The notes under the pieces were generated by a model that did no database searches, was not told the origin of the DNA, and worked only from the letters and a program-made list of their open reading frames with translations. From Mariniphaga sp963747515 (GTDB lineage: Bacteria; Bacteroidota; Bacteroidia; Bacteroidales; Prolixibacteraceae): a stretch of 64,000 nt of DNA. The stretch's first letter is position 1, and each line of letters starts with the position of its first letter. Below, piece after piece: positions 55,675 through 64,000 of the stretch. The stretch lies in the NCBI GenBank assembly GCA_963747515.1, contig CAVVFN010000001.1, positions 62,001 through 126,000 on the forward strand, read 5' to 3'. Made by a program: the position numbers and the translations under genes.

Positions 55675-56625
55675 ATGAATTTTATAACTATGAACCGGTG
55701 CATCATATTTCTGTTGATTTTAGCTGCCACCTTTACATGTCTGGCTCAGGATGCCAGAGAAGAATACATTCGGAAATATCAGTTACTTGCCATAGAAGAA
55801 ATGGGACGCAGTGGCATTCCTGCAAGCATAAAAATGGCTCAGGCACTTCTTGAATCTGGTAATGGAAATAGCGAGTTGGCACGTAAATCGAATAACCATT
55901 TTGGTATAAAATGCAAAACCGGATGGAAAGGGCAGAAAGTGTATTTCGATGATGACGAAAAAGGAGAGTGCTTTCGTAAATATAAATCGGTTCAGGAATC
56001 GTATATTGATCATACTAATTTTTTGATGACCAGTCCCAGGTATGCTTTTCTTTTCAAATTATCGCCTGAAGATTACAAAAGCTGGGCAAAAGGATTAAAG
56101 CAAGCTGGATACGCTACTGCCAGACATTATGACCAAACCCTTATAAAGATTATTGAAGATCATAAACTCTACAGGCTCGATTATAAGCAATCCTTTAGTC
56201 CCCTTGCTTCGCAACGGGCTCCATTGAATAAGGGGATTTCTGATAAAATGACAATTAACCCATACAGCCGCAGACAAGTAGTAAGTATAAACAACCTTGA
56301 AGCAGTAGTTGCCAGTGAAGGAGATACTTACGAAATTTTGGCACAAGCTTTGGGACTGGAAGTATGGGAATTATATAAATTTAATGATCGTAAAGCGGGA
56401 TATACTCCTCTTCCTAATGAGGTAATTTATATTGAAGCCAAAAACAAAAAAGCAGACCGGAAAAACAGGTATCACACTGTAAAGACCGGGGAAACTATGC
56501 ATTATATTTCTCAATTGCACGGATTAAAATTAAAGCCTCTTTACCGGAGAAACCGCATGAAACCCGGGGAGCAACCTGCTCCGGGAGAGGTTATTTATCT
56601 GCGCAAAAAGAAACCTTCCCGTTAA
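55675..56625 (+). CDS. Exported glucosaminidase with LysM domains (peptidoglycan hydrolase)
   Basis: The 316-residue protein has a signal peptide (CIIFLLILAATFTCLAQ). Residues about 27-165 match the mannosyl-glycoprotein endo-beta-N-acetylglucosaminidase / FlgJ-type fold: GIPASIKMAQALLESGNGNSELA with the catalytic Glu in LLESGNG, then NHFGIKCKTGW, and SPRYAFLF and YATARHYDQTLIKIIE near its end. Two LysM-like units follow (VVASEGDTYEILAQALGLEVWELYKFN and HTVKTGETMHYISQLHGLKLKPLYRRN). It should cleave cell-wall glycan in the periplasm. A second ATG at 55690 (MNRCIIFLL) may be the true start. Confidence 0.9.
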   Translation: MNFITMNRCIIFLLILAATFTCLAQDAREEYIRKYQLLAIEEMGRSGIPASIKMAQALLESGNGNSELARKSNNHFGIKCKTGWKGQKVYFDDDEKGECFRKYKSVQESYIDHTNFLMTSPRYAFLFKLSPEDYKSWAKGLKQAGYATARHYDQTLIKIIEDHKLYRLDYKQSFSPLASQRAPLNKGISDKMTINPYSRRQVVSINNLEAVVASEGDTYEILAQALGLEVWELYKFNDRKAGYTPLPNEVIYIEAKNKKADRKNRYHTVKTGETMHYISQLHGLKLKPLYRRNRMKPGEQPAPGEVIYLRKKKPSR

Positions 56626-56911
56626 CCTGTTGTTTTTTCAGGTTCCTGATTAGAAGTTTCATTTCTGGACACAATGTGCCGGAACAATTCTGATATTCTG
56701 CATTCAGTTCCTGTTTGATTGATTGATGCTCGTCATGCTGCCTTTTCTTCCTGAAATTTCTGAAGTTATATTCTTAAAATTATTTGGGTTCCTTCTGTTT
56801 TATGCCTTGAGACGGGATTCAATTTTCCATGAGGTGAACAAAATCGGGGCAGGTGCATTATATGAAGATGATCGGGAACTTAATTTTCGATTATCTTTTT
56901 ACCTTTAAATT

Positions 56912-57583
56912 ATGGCACTTAAAAAACCCATTATTAAAAAAGTATGTAACCTTCTGAATTTTATATTCCTTATGTTCTTTTCAGAAATTTTTCTTTTTTC
57001 TTCTGTTAAAATTTTGATTTCTTTTTTTCCTAAGTATCCACTTCAGAATGGTTGTACTTCCAGAGAGGTCATTTACTTGAACATCAATGGGATCCATATT
57101 GATATGGTATTGCCGGCAGATGTTTTAAACCATAATTTTAAAGATCAGCTTAATGCATTGTCCCATATAAATTTTATTGCATTTGGAAGGGGCGATTGTA
57201 ATTTTTACCTAAATATACCCCAAAGGGCAAATCTAACTGTTCCGGTAGCTTTTAGAACACTTTTTCCAAAAAGCAAATCAGCTGTGCATGTATCCTTTTT
57301 CTCATGGAAAGTGGATTTCTGGAAAAGTCTGTTTATATACAACCATCAGCAGAAAATCATAATGAATTATTTCGTTAAGACATTTAAAATAGATGCACTT
57401 GAAAGGTTTACATATTTGGGTTTCGATGGTTATAATGACTGCGATTCCTTATATGAAGCTAACGGCAGTTTTACTTTTTTCAATTCATGGAATGTTTGGG
57501 TAAAATATGCATTAAAATTAGCAGAAATTAGGACTGCAGAATGGGATCCTTTTGATTTTGGAATATTGCATCATAATAATTAA
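56912..57583 (+). CDS. DUF2459-like protein of unknown function
   Basis: The 223-residue protein has one N-terminal hydrophobic segment (LLNFIFLMFFSEIFLFSSVKILISFF). The remaining part fits DUF2459 (TIGR02117): IYLNINGIHIDMVLPADVLN (about 51-70) with the H-x-D/G-x-V-L-P motif, then FIAFGRGDCNFYLNIP (about 91-106) and AVHVSFF. These proteins often lie near urease or stress genes, and their fold suggests a cysteine peptidase-like origin, but no activity is known to me. It lies eight bases before the Ppx/GppA start, so the two may be co-transcribed. Confidence 0.65.
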   Translation: MALKKPIIKKVCNLLNFIFLMFFSEIFLFSSVKILISFFPKYPLQNGCTSREVIYLNINGIHIDMVLPADVLNHNFKDQLNALSHINFIAFGRGDCNFYLNIPQRANLTVPVAFRTLFPKSKSAVHVSFFSWKVDFWKSLFIYNHQQKIIMNYFVKTFKIDALERFTYLGFDGYNDCDSLYEANGSFTFFNSWNVWVKYALKLAEIRTAEWDPFDFGILHHNN

Positions 57584-57590
57584 AAAAGAA

Positions 57591-58523
57591 ATGAAAACTG
57601 CAATAGTTGATTTGGGAACAAACACCTGTAATCTGCTGATAGCAGAATTTAATGCCAAAAACTTTCACATTCTTCATCAAAGTAAACAATTGGTACAACT
57701 TGGAGATAGGAAAATAAGAAATAATCGGATAAGTATTGAAGGTATTGAACGTGTTTTGGAAGTATTGGCTAATCAGCAAAAAATTATGACATCTGAAGGA
57801 GTGGAGAAAGTTCAGTTAGTTGCCACATCTGCCATTCGGGAAGCAAAAAACCAGGAAGAATTTATGAAGGCTGTTTCTAAAAAAATGAATTTTCCGGTAA
57901 ATGTTATTACTGGAGAAAAAGAAGCTGAGCTCATTTTTAAGGGAGTATTGCTGGCAATGGATGAGATTAATTATAAATCCGTAATTCTTGATATTGGAGG
58001 AGGAAGCAATGAGCTTATTCTTGCACATAAAAAAAGGATGCTTTGGAAAGAAAGTCAACCTACAGGCATGGCCCGTATTGTTAATCAGTTTGTTTTGTCT
58101 GATCCCATAAAACCCAGAGAAATTCAAATTCTTCAGAATTTTTTTTTAGCCCGGCATCAGGCAGCATTTCAGCAATGCAAAAAAAGAGCAGTTAATACCC
58201 TTATAGGTTGTTCCGGTTCTTTCGACACCATTGCTGATATTATAGAGCAAGTAAATCCTGACGAAAAAAAGCGGAAGTACCAGGAAATTCCTATAGATCG
58301 ATTTTACAATATATATAATCTGCTTATCGGTTCAACCCGTAAACAAAGGCTTTCCATGAAGGGGATGGACCTCGTAAGAGTCGATCTTATAGTGCCTGCA
58401 GCAGTGTTTATCGACCATCTCATTAAACAGGCTGGTATTTCTAAAATTATTCAGACTGGCTTCTCTTTGCGCGAAGGTGTATTGTATGAAATGATGGAAT
58501 CTGAGGCTGCAAATTTATTATAA
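57591..58523 (+). CDS. Ppx/GppA family exopolyphosphatase or pppGpp phosphohydrolase
   Basis: The 310-residue enzyme starts at the ATG at 57591, which opens directly with the family pattern MKTAIVDLGTNTCNLLIAEF. The second phosphate motif is VILDIGGGSNELILAH (about 140-155) and an internal GCSGSFDTIADI marks the adenosine-type loop. It belongs to the actin-like ASKHA fold and hydrolyses polyphosphate or pppGpp. An upstream ATG at 57552 would add thirteen residues overlapping the preceding gene, and is less likely. Long Ppx forms with a C-terminal HD domain are absent here; this is the short type. Confidence 0.9.
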   Translation: MKTAIVDLGTNTCNLLIAEFNAKNFHILHQSKQLVQLGDRKIRNNRISIEGIERVLEVLANQQKIMTSEGVEKVQLVATSAIREAKNQEEFMKAVSKKMNFPVNVITGEKEAELIFKGVLLAMDEINYKSVILDIGGGSNELILAHKKRMLWKESQPTGMARIVNQFVLSDPIKPREIQILQNFFLARHQAAFQQCKKRAVNTLIGCSGSFDTIADIIEQVNPDEKKRKYQEIPIDRFYNIYNLLIGSTRKQRLSMKGMDLVRVDLIVPAAVFIDHLIKQAGISKIIQTGFSLREGVLYEMMESEAANLL

Positions 58524-58838
58524 ACTGCAATTCAGTTTGTTCATTCTTCATGTAGTCTGTGTCTTAACCTATACATTTTGTTTTTAAATTTTCTCTTGGG
58601 AAAAATAGATGATTATACTCCCTGCCGGACCGGAATCGGGGAAATAAGATGATTTGCTTCTTTCCTGCCTTTTTGTCACCGGTTTTGACAGTACTGAAAA
58701 CTACATCTTCCTATTCCTGTGTCATATTTTCGTTTTGAAGGTTAAATCTGAGGGTGGCACAGTCATTGATATTTTAAATTTAGAAATAAAAAAACAAAAA
58801 GTTAAAATTATTTATATAATAACGAAATATACATCACT
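58524..58838. other. Intergenic region upstream of dnaK
   Basis: No convincing gene is seen in these 315 bases. There is no CIRCE-type inverted repeat (TTAGCACTC-N9-GAGTGCTAA), so HrcA control is not indicated. A weak TAAATTTA at the AT-rich end could form part of the dnaK promoter, but no matching -33 TTTG was found. Confidence 0.5.
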
Positions 58839-60773
58839 ATGGGAAAAATAATTGGAATCGACTTAGGAACTACCAATTCATGTGTAGCAGTAATGGAGGG
58901 CAATGAACCTGTAGTAATTCCCAACAGCGAAGGAAAAAGAACTACTCCCTCAATTGTTGCTTTTGTGGATAACGGGGAACGTAAGATTGGCGATCCTGCA
59001 AAACGTCAGGCCATAACCAATCCTTCCAAAACGATATCCTCTATTAAACGTTTTATGGGTGAGACTTTTGACAGAGTGACAAAGGAAGTTGAACGGGTTC
59101 CTTTTACAGTAGTAAAGGGAGATAATAATACACCCAGGGTACAGATCGATGACCGGAAATACAGTCCTCAGGAAATTTCTGCAATGGTTTTGCAGAAAAT
59201 GAAAAAGACTGCTGAAGATTACCTGGGTCAGGAAGTAAGCGAAGCCGTTATTACTGTACCAGCTTATTTTAGTGACTCCCAGCGTCAGGCGACAAAAGAA
59301 GCCGGTGAAATTGCCGGTCTGAAAGTACGCCGCATTATTAATGAGCCTACAGCAGCATCTTTGGCTTACGGATTAGATAAAATGCACAAAGATATGAAAA
59401 TCGCGGTGTTCGACCTGGGTGGGGGTACTTTCGATATTTCTATCCTGGAATTGGGCGACGGTGTTTTCGAAGTGAAATCAACCGACGGCGATACCCACCT
59501 TGGGGGTGACGATTTTGACCAGGTGATTATCGATTGGCTTGCCGGCGAATTCAAGAAAGACGAAGGAGTTGATCTGAAGCGCGATCCAATGGCTCTGCAG
59601 CGATTAAAAGAAGCAGCCGAAAAAGCTAAAATAGAACTGTCAAGTTCCACCCAAACGGAAATCAACCTGCCATACATTATGCCGGTTGATGGAATTCCAA
59701 AACATCTGGTTAAAACGCTAACCCGCTCAAAATTTGAGCAGCTTTCCGATTCGCTGATTAATGCTACCATTGAACCTTGCCGTAAGGCATTAAAAAATGC
59801 AGGATTATCGGCCAGTGAAATCGATGAGGTAATTCTTGTAGGTGGTTCTACCCGTATACCGGCAGTGCAGGAAAAAGTGAAAAATTTCTTTGGTAAAAAC
59901 CCTTCAAAAGGGGTGAATCCTGATGAGGTGGTTGCTGTTGGTGCAGCTATCCAGGGAGGTGTATTAACAGGTGAGGTGAAGGATGTACTTTTGCTTGATG
60001 TTACACCGCTGTCTTTAGGTATTGAAACAATGGGAGGTGTAATGACCAAACTTATTGAAGCCAATACGACCATTCCAACCAAAAAATCGGAATCCTTCAC
60101 TACGGCTGCCGATAATCAGCCTTCGGTTGAAATCCATATTCTGCAGGGGGAACGCCCAATTGCTTCGGGAAACAAAACCATTGGCAGGTTTCATCTCGAT
60201 GGAATACCACCGGCACCTAGAGGAGTACCACAAATTGAGGTAACATTTGATATCGATGCCAACGGTATTCTTCATGTACATGCCAAGGATAAAGCCACCG
60301 GAAAATCACAGTCTATCCGAATCGAAGCTTCATCAGGCTTATCGGATGATGAAATCAAAAGAATGAAACAGGAGGCAGAAGTCAATGCTGAATCTGACAA
60401 ACAGGCAAAAGAACGGGTCGACAAGCTGAATCAGGCTGACAGTTTAATCTTTCAGACAGAGAAACAGCTGAAAGATTACGGCGATAAAATTCCTGCTGAT
60501 AAAAAGAAACCGATTGAAGAGGCCCTGGCAAAACTGAAAGAAGCTCATAAGAGCCAGGATATAGCAGCCATTGATGCATCTATGACTGAGCTGAACACGG
60601 TATTTTCAGCTGCATCGCAGGAAATGTACAATGCCGCACAGGGACAGCAGGCTCAGCAGGGTGGCCCTCAAGGCGGCCCTGAAGGTGGTCAGCAACAAGG
60701 ACCTTCTGACAGCGGGAAAAAAGATGGCGGCGATGATGAAGTAACCGATGTCGACTTCGAAGAAGTAAAATAA
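58839..60773 (+). CDS. dnaK: Molecular chaperone DnaK (Hsp70)
   Basis: The 644-residue chaperone has the ATPase domain opening GIDLGTTNSCVAVMEG (about 5-20), the second signature IAVFDLGGGTFDISILELG (about 187-205) and the third VILVGGSTRIPAVQ (about 331-344). The peptide-binding domain includes LLLDVTPLSLGIETMGG (about 389-405). The helical lid ends in a Gln/Gly-rich linker (QQAQQGGPQGGPEGGQQQ) and the usual acidic DEVTDVDFEEVK tail. The family length is kept. It stands alone without grpE or dnaJ in the window and is followed by a strong terminator. Confidence 0.97.
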   Translation: MGKIIGIDLGTTNSCVAVMEGNEPVVIPNSEGKRTTPSIVAFVDNGERKIGDPAKRQAITNPSKTISSIKRFMGETFDRVTKEVERVPFTVVKGDNNTPRVQIDDRKYSPQEISAMVLQKMKKTAEDYLGQEVSEAVITVPAYFSDSQRQATKEAGEIAGLKVRRIINEPTAASLAYGLDKMHKDMKIAVFDLGGGTFDISILELGDGVFEVKSTDGDTHLGGDDFDQVIIDWLAGEFKKDEGVDLKRDPMALQRLKEAAEKAKIELSSSTQTEINLPYIMPVDGIPKHLVKTLTRSKFEQLSDSLINATIEPCRKALKNAGLSASEIDEVILVGGSTRIPAVQEKVKNFFGKNPSKGVNPDEVVAVGAAIQGGVLTGEVKDVLLLDVTPLSLGIETMGGVMTKLIEANTTIPTKKSESFTTAADNQPSVEIHILQGERPIASGNKTIGRFHLDGIPPAPRGVPQIEVTFDIDANGILHVHAKDKATGKSQSIRIEASSGLSDDEIKRMKQEAEVNAESDKQAKERVDKLNQADSLIFQTEKQLKDYGDKIPADKKKPIEEALAKLKEAHKSQDIAAIDASMTELNTVFSAASQEMYNAAQGQQAQQGGPQGGPEGGQQQGPSDSGKKDGGDDEVTDVDFEEVK

Positions 60774-60810
60774 ATAAACCCTTTTGGGGTATGACATATA
60801 TAGTAATCAG

Positions 60811-60838
60811 ACCCTGCCATAAAACGGCAGGGTTTTTT
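60811..60838 (+). terminator. Terminator of dnaK
   Basis: ACCCTGCC (60811-60818) pairs perfectly with GGCAGGGT (60826-60833) around a seven-base loop and is followed by a T-run to 60838. It lies 37 bases beyond the dnaK stop. Confidence 0.9.
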
Positions 60839-60964
60839 ATTGATGTTATTTTTACCGGCATTTGAAAATCTGTTTGGTGTTCTTTTTTGTTAACTCTTTT
60901 TAATATTTACCTCTAGAATATCGGCTTATTATCCTGTAATAAATTAACTAGTTTTGCTGGTTCA

Positions 60965-61780
60965 ATGAAAAATGAAATGAAAGTAATTATATTTATACTA
61001 ATATCCTTTATCATTATTCCACTTACGGGTATTTCACAGATTAATGAAACCGATGCCAATGGTTTAAGACAAGGAAAATGGCAAAAAAAATACCCTAATG
61101 GCAGACTCATGTATGAAGGTTATTTTAAAGATGGAGAACCTGCCGGTGAATGGACCCGATACTATGAAGGAGGTCAGGTAAAGGCAAAAATTAACTACAA
61201 TCAAAACTCCGATACTGCCCAGGCAGTTTTAAATGATCCTTTTGGAAAAAAAATGGCGGAAGGAGCTTATGTTGATGAAAAGCGGGCAGGGAAATGGCAG
61301 TTTTTTAACGATGGCAGGAAAGTCTCGGAAGAAATGTACCTTAATGGGGTTAAACAGGGTATTTCCCGAACTTTTTACCCAACAGGTGAGGTACTGGAAG
61401 AAACAGAATGGCAAAACGGACAACAGGAAGGCAGTTACCGGGTTTTCTTTAAAAACGGAGATCCCTATATGCAATGTAAGATCAGCAGCGGCAAACGTAA
61501 TGGATTGTGTCTGTCTTACTTTCAAAACGGAAGGGTGGAACTGGAAGCTTATTATCTGAATAACCTGCGCCATGACGAGTGGAATTATTATAATGAAAAC
61601 GGACAGTTGAAATACACCCTGGAATACGATAAGGGTAAATTGTTGAATTCTGAAGTGCTTGACAGCATCAATAATCTTAACCAGGGACAGTTTGAGAAAA
61701 AAGAGAATGGGGTTGCCGATCCGGAAGATTTCATGCAAGACCCGTCGGAGTATATGATGAAAATGCAAAACATCAGGTGA
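60965..61780 (+). CDS. MORN-variant repeat protein (YwqK-like)
   Basis: The 271-residue protein has an export segment (VIIFILISFIIIPLTGIS) and a series of MORN_2-type repeats, each of the form G-x-W-x-x-(Y/F)-x-x-(N/G)-G: QGKWQKKYPNGRLMYEG, AGEWTRYYEGGQVKA, AGKWQFFNDGRKV, QGISRTFYPTGEV, QEGSYRVFFKNGDP, NGLCLSYFQNGRVE and HDEWNYYNENGQL. About seven units are present. They are often annotated as YwqK-type antitoxins, but no toxin gene is next to it. An envelope-associated structural or binding role is possible. ATG at 60977 may be the true start, since TAGTTTTG at 60949-60956 resembles a -7 element and would place the transcript start just before 60965. Confidence 0.8.
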   Translation: MKNEMKVIIFILISFIIIPLTGISQINETDANGLRQGKWQKKYPNGRLMYEGYFKDGEPAGEWTRYYEGGQVKAKINYNQNSDTAQAVLNDPFGKKMAEGAYVDEKRAGKWQFFNDGRKVSEEMYLNGVKQGISRTFYPTGEVLEETEWQNGQQEGSYRVFFKNGDPYMQCKISSGKRNGLCLSYFQNGRVELEAYYLNNLRHDEWNYYNENGQLKYTLEYDKGKLLNSEVLDSINNLNQGQFEKKENGVADPEDFMQDPSEYMMKMQNIR

Positions 61781-61838
61781 TTTCAGTATAAATGTTTAAT
61801 TTGTACCGGATTTTTACTTTTTATAACATCGAAAGTTA

Positions 61839-63488
61839 ATGGGCCGAATCGTTGTTTTTATTTTTATATATAGTTTAACGGCATCACTTGAGGGATGGTG
61901 CCAGTCGTACTATTGGATAGGATTTTCCGATAAAAATAATTCGCCCTTCTCGCTTTCGAAACCTGAGGAATTTCTTTCTCAACGGGCACTGGAGCGCAGG
62001 GAAAAGCAAAACATTGCTGTCGATTCGCTCGACTTGCCTGTAAACCCTTTTTATGTCAGCCAGATTCTTCGTTCAGGAGTTTCGCTGGTACATACTTCAA
62101 AATGGATGAATGGCATTACAGTTCGTTCAGACATTGGTACATTTGCTGAAGATGTTGCGCAGCTTTCTTTCGTGCGAAAGGTCCAGCTTACCAAAAGAGA
62201 CATCGGCCAGAGAAAGATATTAAGCAAATTTGTGGAATCCCCGTTAAAGAGCGGAGGAGTGGCAATTGATACCCTGCTGTATGGTGAATCTTCTCACCAG
62301 GTTTTTCAGATCAATGGTCATTACCTGCACAGCCAGGGCTATAAAGGCCAGGGAATGCACATCGCAGTTCTCGATGCCGGATTTTATGGTGTGAACTTAT
62401 TCGCAGCATTCGACAGCCTCCGGGAGGAAGGACGTATTTTAGGAACCCACGATTTTGTGGAGGGTGATGGATATGTTTTTGATGGCCACTTTCATGGTAT
62501 GAGCGTTCTCTCGGTAATGGCAGGAAATGTGCCGCAACAACTGATTGGTACGGCACCCAAAGCTTCCTACTGGCTGCTCCGATCGGAGGATGAAATGTCG
62601 GAATTCCTGATAGAGGAGGATAACTGGATAGCAGCTGCCGAATTTGCCGACAGTGCCGGAGTGGATGTTATCAATTCTTCGTTGGGATATTCAACCTTTG
62701 ATGACCCGGAAATGAATCATGCCTATACCGATATGGATGGGAATACCACCCGTGTCACCCGGGGAGCAAACATAGCGGCTTCCCGCGGAATGCTTGTTGT
62801 TTCAAGTGCAGGAAATGAAGGGAGGGCATCCAATTCCTGGAAATACATTATTGCGCCGTCCGACGGGGAAAAAGTAATGGCAGTAGGTGCTGTGAATAAA
62901 GTGGGAGTTCCTGCCCCGTTTACTTCTTATGGGCCTGCTTATGGTGGTGATGTAAAACCCAATGTTTCGGCTTTGGGCTGGAATACAATTCTCCAGCGCA
63001 GTAACGGGGAAATTGGCTCCGGCAACGGAACATCCTTTTCCTCCCCTGTAATGGCAGGTGCGGCTGCCTCTTTATGGCAGGCAAATCCTCATGCCACAGC
63101 AGCTCAGGTTAAAACTGCCATAGAACAAAGTGCTCATTTGTATCCTGATTCCGACTCTCTCCTGGGATATGGCATCCCTGATTTAAAACTGGCCGACAGG
63201 ATCCTGAAAACCGAGGTACCCGGCAATGATAATATTCCCGCAGTATGGTGGGTGTATCCCAATCCTGCTGTGGATTATATTGTACTGCAGAAAAGGGTAA
63301 AGGCTTCTTTCGGAAAAATCATCCTTACTTTTTATTCGCCGGATGGTAAACTGGTTCATCAGGTTACCAGGCCCGATGCATCGAAAATTGTACTAACAAA
63401 CATTCAAAGGTTACCCCCGGGCATGTTACTTTTGCATATTCATTCGGGCGATGTGACGGAAGTTGTGAAAATCAATAAAATCCGTTAA
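61839..63488 (+). CDS. Subtilisin-like (S8) serine protease with T9SS sorting domain
   Basis: The 549-residue protease has a signal peptide (VVFIFIYSLTASLEGWCQ), an N-terminal prodomain-like stretch (about 25-165) and an S8 catalytic domain. The triad is Asp179 (AVLDAGFYG), His219 (HFHGMSVLSVMAG) and Ser399 (GNGTSFSSPVMAG). The oxyanion asparagine lies in SSAGNEG. The last 80 residues (WWVYPNPAVDYIVLQ, then LPPGMLLLHIHSGDVTEVVKINKI) form a type A T9SS domain. It is therefore likely displayed at the surface for extracellular protein degradation. xseA starts three bases after its stop, which suggests read-through transcription. Confidence 0.9.
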   Translation: MGRIVVFIFIYSLTASLEGWCQSYYWIGFSDKNNSPFSLSKPEEFLSQRALERREKQNIAVDSLDLPVNPFYVSQILRSGVSLVHTSKWMNGITVRSDIGTFAEDVAQLSFVRKVQLTKRDIGQRKILSKFVESPLKSGGVAIDTLLYGESSHQVFQINGHYLHSQGYKGQGMHIAVLDAGFYGVNLFAAFDSLREEGRILGTHDFVEGDGYVFDGHFHGMSVLSVMAGNVPQQLIGTAPKASYWLLRSEDEMSEFLIEEDNWIAAAEFADSAGVDVINSSLGYSTFDDPEMNHAYTDMDGNTTRVTRGANIAASRGMLVVSSAGNEGRASNSWKYIIAPSDGEKVMAVGAVNKVGVPAPFTSYGPAYGGDVKPNVSALGWNTILQRSNGEIGSGNGTSFSSPVMAGAAASLWQANPHATAAQVKTAIEQSAHLYPDSDSLLGYGIPDLKLADRILKTEVPGNDNIPAVWWVYPNPAVDYIVLQKRVKASFGKIILTFYSPDGKLVHQVTRPDASKIVLTNIQRLPPGMLLLHIHSGDVTEVVKINKIR

Positions 63489-63491
63489 TAG

Positions 63492-64000
63492 ATGGAACAA
63501 AAACGAACACTTCTGGAGCTTAATCAACAGATAAAAGAGGCCATTTGCAATGCCATTCCGGGTGCAGTGTGGGTAACTGCTGAAATAAGTGAGTTGAAGG
63601 AAAACCGGAACGGACACTGCTATCTTGAACTGGTGGAAAAAAGTGGAGAAGAAATTGTGGCCCGTGCACGGGCCACTGTCTGGTCGTATACCTACCGAAT
63701 TTTAAAGCCCTATTTTGAGACCACCACAGGTCAGTTTTTTTGCTGCGATATAAAAGTGCTGGTGAAAGCCTCTGTTGAATTTCATCCGACATATGGTTTA
63801 AGTCTAAATATAAAAGACATCGACCCTGCATATACTATGGGCGATATGCTATTGCACCGCAGGGAAATTATTGAACGGTTACAGCAGGAAGGAATATTCG
63901 GGATGAATAAGGAACTGGAACTTCCTCTTGTACCCCAAAGGATCGCTGTCATTTCCTCAAAAACGGCAGCCGGATACCACGATTTTATGAATCAGCTGGA
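63492..64000 (+). CDS. xseA: Exodeoxyribonuclease VII large subunit, N-terminal part
   Basis: The frame runs from the ATG at 63492 through the window edge without a stop, giving 169 residues. It shows the N-terminal OB-fold (VWVTAEISELKENRNGHCYLEL, about 20-41) and the start of the nuclease domain (VPQRIAVISSKTAAGYHDFMNQL, about 146-168). Exonuclease VII degrades single-stranded DNA in both directions together with the small subunit XseB. The remaining two thirds lie outside the window. Its close spacing to the protease gene suggests a shared transcript. Confidence 0.92.
   Translation, partial: MEQKRTLLELNQQIKEAICNAIPGAVWVTAEISELKENRNGHCYLELVEKSGEEIVARARATVWSYTYRILKPYFETTTGQFFCCDIKVLVKASVEFHPTYGLSLNIKDIDPAYTMGDMLLHRREIIERLQQEGIFGMNKELELPLVPQRIAVISSKTAAGYHDFMNQL

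Noticed and set aside
56723..56908. Small 61-codon frame just before the DUF2459 gene
   Set aside because: It ends three bases before the next start, but the product has no known pattern, the first 20 residues are hydrophobic by AT bias, and the region is a plain spacer after the glucosaminidase gene.
58654..58851. 65-codon frame upstream of dnaK
   Set aside because: It overlaps the start of dnaK in another frame, has AT-biased composition, and lacks features of a real leader peptide.
59366..60100. Minus-strand 244-codon frame inside dnaK
   Set aside because: It is a typical long antisense shadow of a highly constrained gene and has a serine-rich composition without motifs.
60965..61780. 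Toxin-antitoxin system suggested by the YwqK-type repeats
   Set aside because: The YwqK antitoxin label is inherited by annotation, and no toxin-like gene is adjacent; dnaK and a protease gene flank it.
1..64000. Mobile elements, CRISPR arrays, tRNA and rRNA genes
   Set aside because: No transposase, integrase, terminal repeat pair, spaced direct repeats or cloverleaf-like segment was seen on either strand when reading through the gaps.

Overview
The window looks like a chromosome segment from a member of the Bacteroidota, most likely a marine or sediment Bacteroidia lineage (Marinilabiliales-like; the order is a guess). The evidence is several secreted proteins with type IX secretion (T9SS) sorting domains of type A and type B, a PorP/SprF protein, a FadL-type porin, promoters matching the Bacteroidetes TTTG / TAnnTTTG pattern, weak Shine-Dalgarno sequences, and an A2-type caa3 oxidase. 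No insertion sequence, phage gene, CRISPR array, rRNA or tRNA was seen.

Region 1 (1-17117, all minus strand) is an accessory carbohydrate-type cluster. Reading in the direction of transcription: a 1320-residue lamin-tail/cadherin-like surface protein, two tandem near-duplicate Asp-box (BNR) beta-propeller proteins of which one lacks the sorting domain, a third BNR propeller protein, a Tat-exported Gfo/Idh/MocA oxidoreductase, a double DUF1080 protein, a Tat-type TIM-barrel isomerase/epimerase, and a second lamin-tail paralog cut by the window edge. The oxidoreductase, DUF1080 and TIM-barrel trio resembles periplasmic 3-keto-glycoside cleavage modules.

Region 2 (17118-29949, plus strand) starts with an AT-rich divergent spacer carrying an unusual 11-bp-phased inverted repeat array. 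It continues with a secreted DUF4832-type protein, a PfkB kinase, a secreted unknown, two secreted amidohydrolases, then agaS, a kbaZ/gatZ homologue and a GH20 hexosaminidase behind a well-formed promoter. Together these suggest liberation and catabolism of amino sugars, probably N-acetylgalactosamine, through tagatose 6-phosphate. No SusC/SusD pair and no KbaY aldolase partner are visible.

Region 3 (29950-41153) holds a T9SS type B surface protein overlapping a PorP/SprF partner, an SDR dehydrogenase, a dipeptidyl peptidase IV, a DUF819 membrane protein, a FadL-like porin and a Tyr/Gly/Ser-rich lipoprotein.

Region 4 (41252-64000) is mostly core genome: proS, a conserved unknown, pepT-tilS, a SCO1-ctaD-ctaE-subunit IV-ctaC-cyoE oxidase operon, an orphan barrel-like protein, panB, an RluA-type pseudouridine synthase, cdd, a LysM glucosaminidase, a DUF2459 protein, a Ppx/GppA phosphatase, dnaK, a MORN-repeat protein, a T9SS subtilase and the start of xseA. 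All function calls are by reading motifs; no database search was run.
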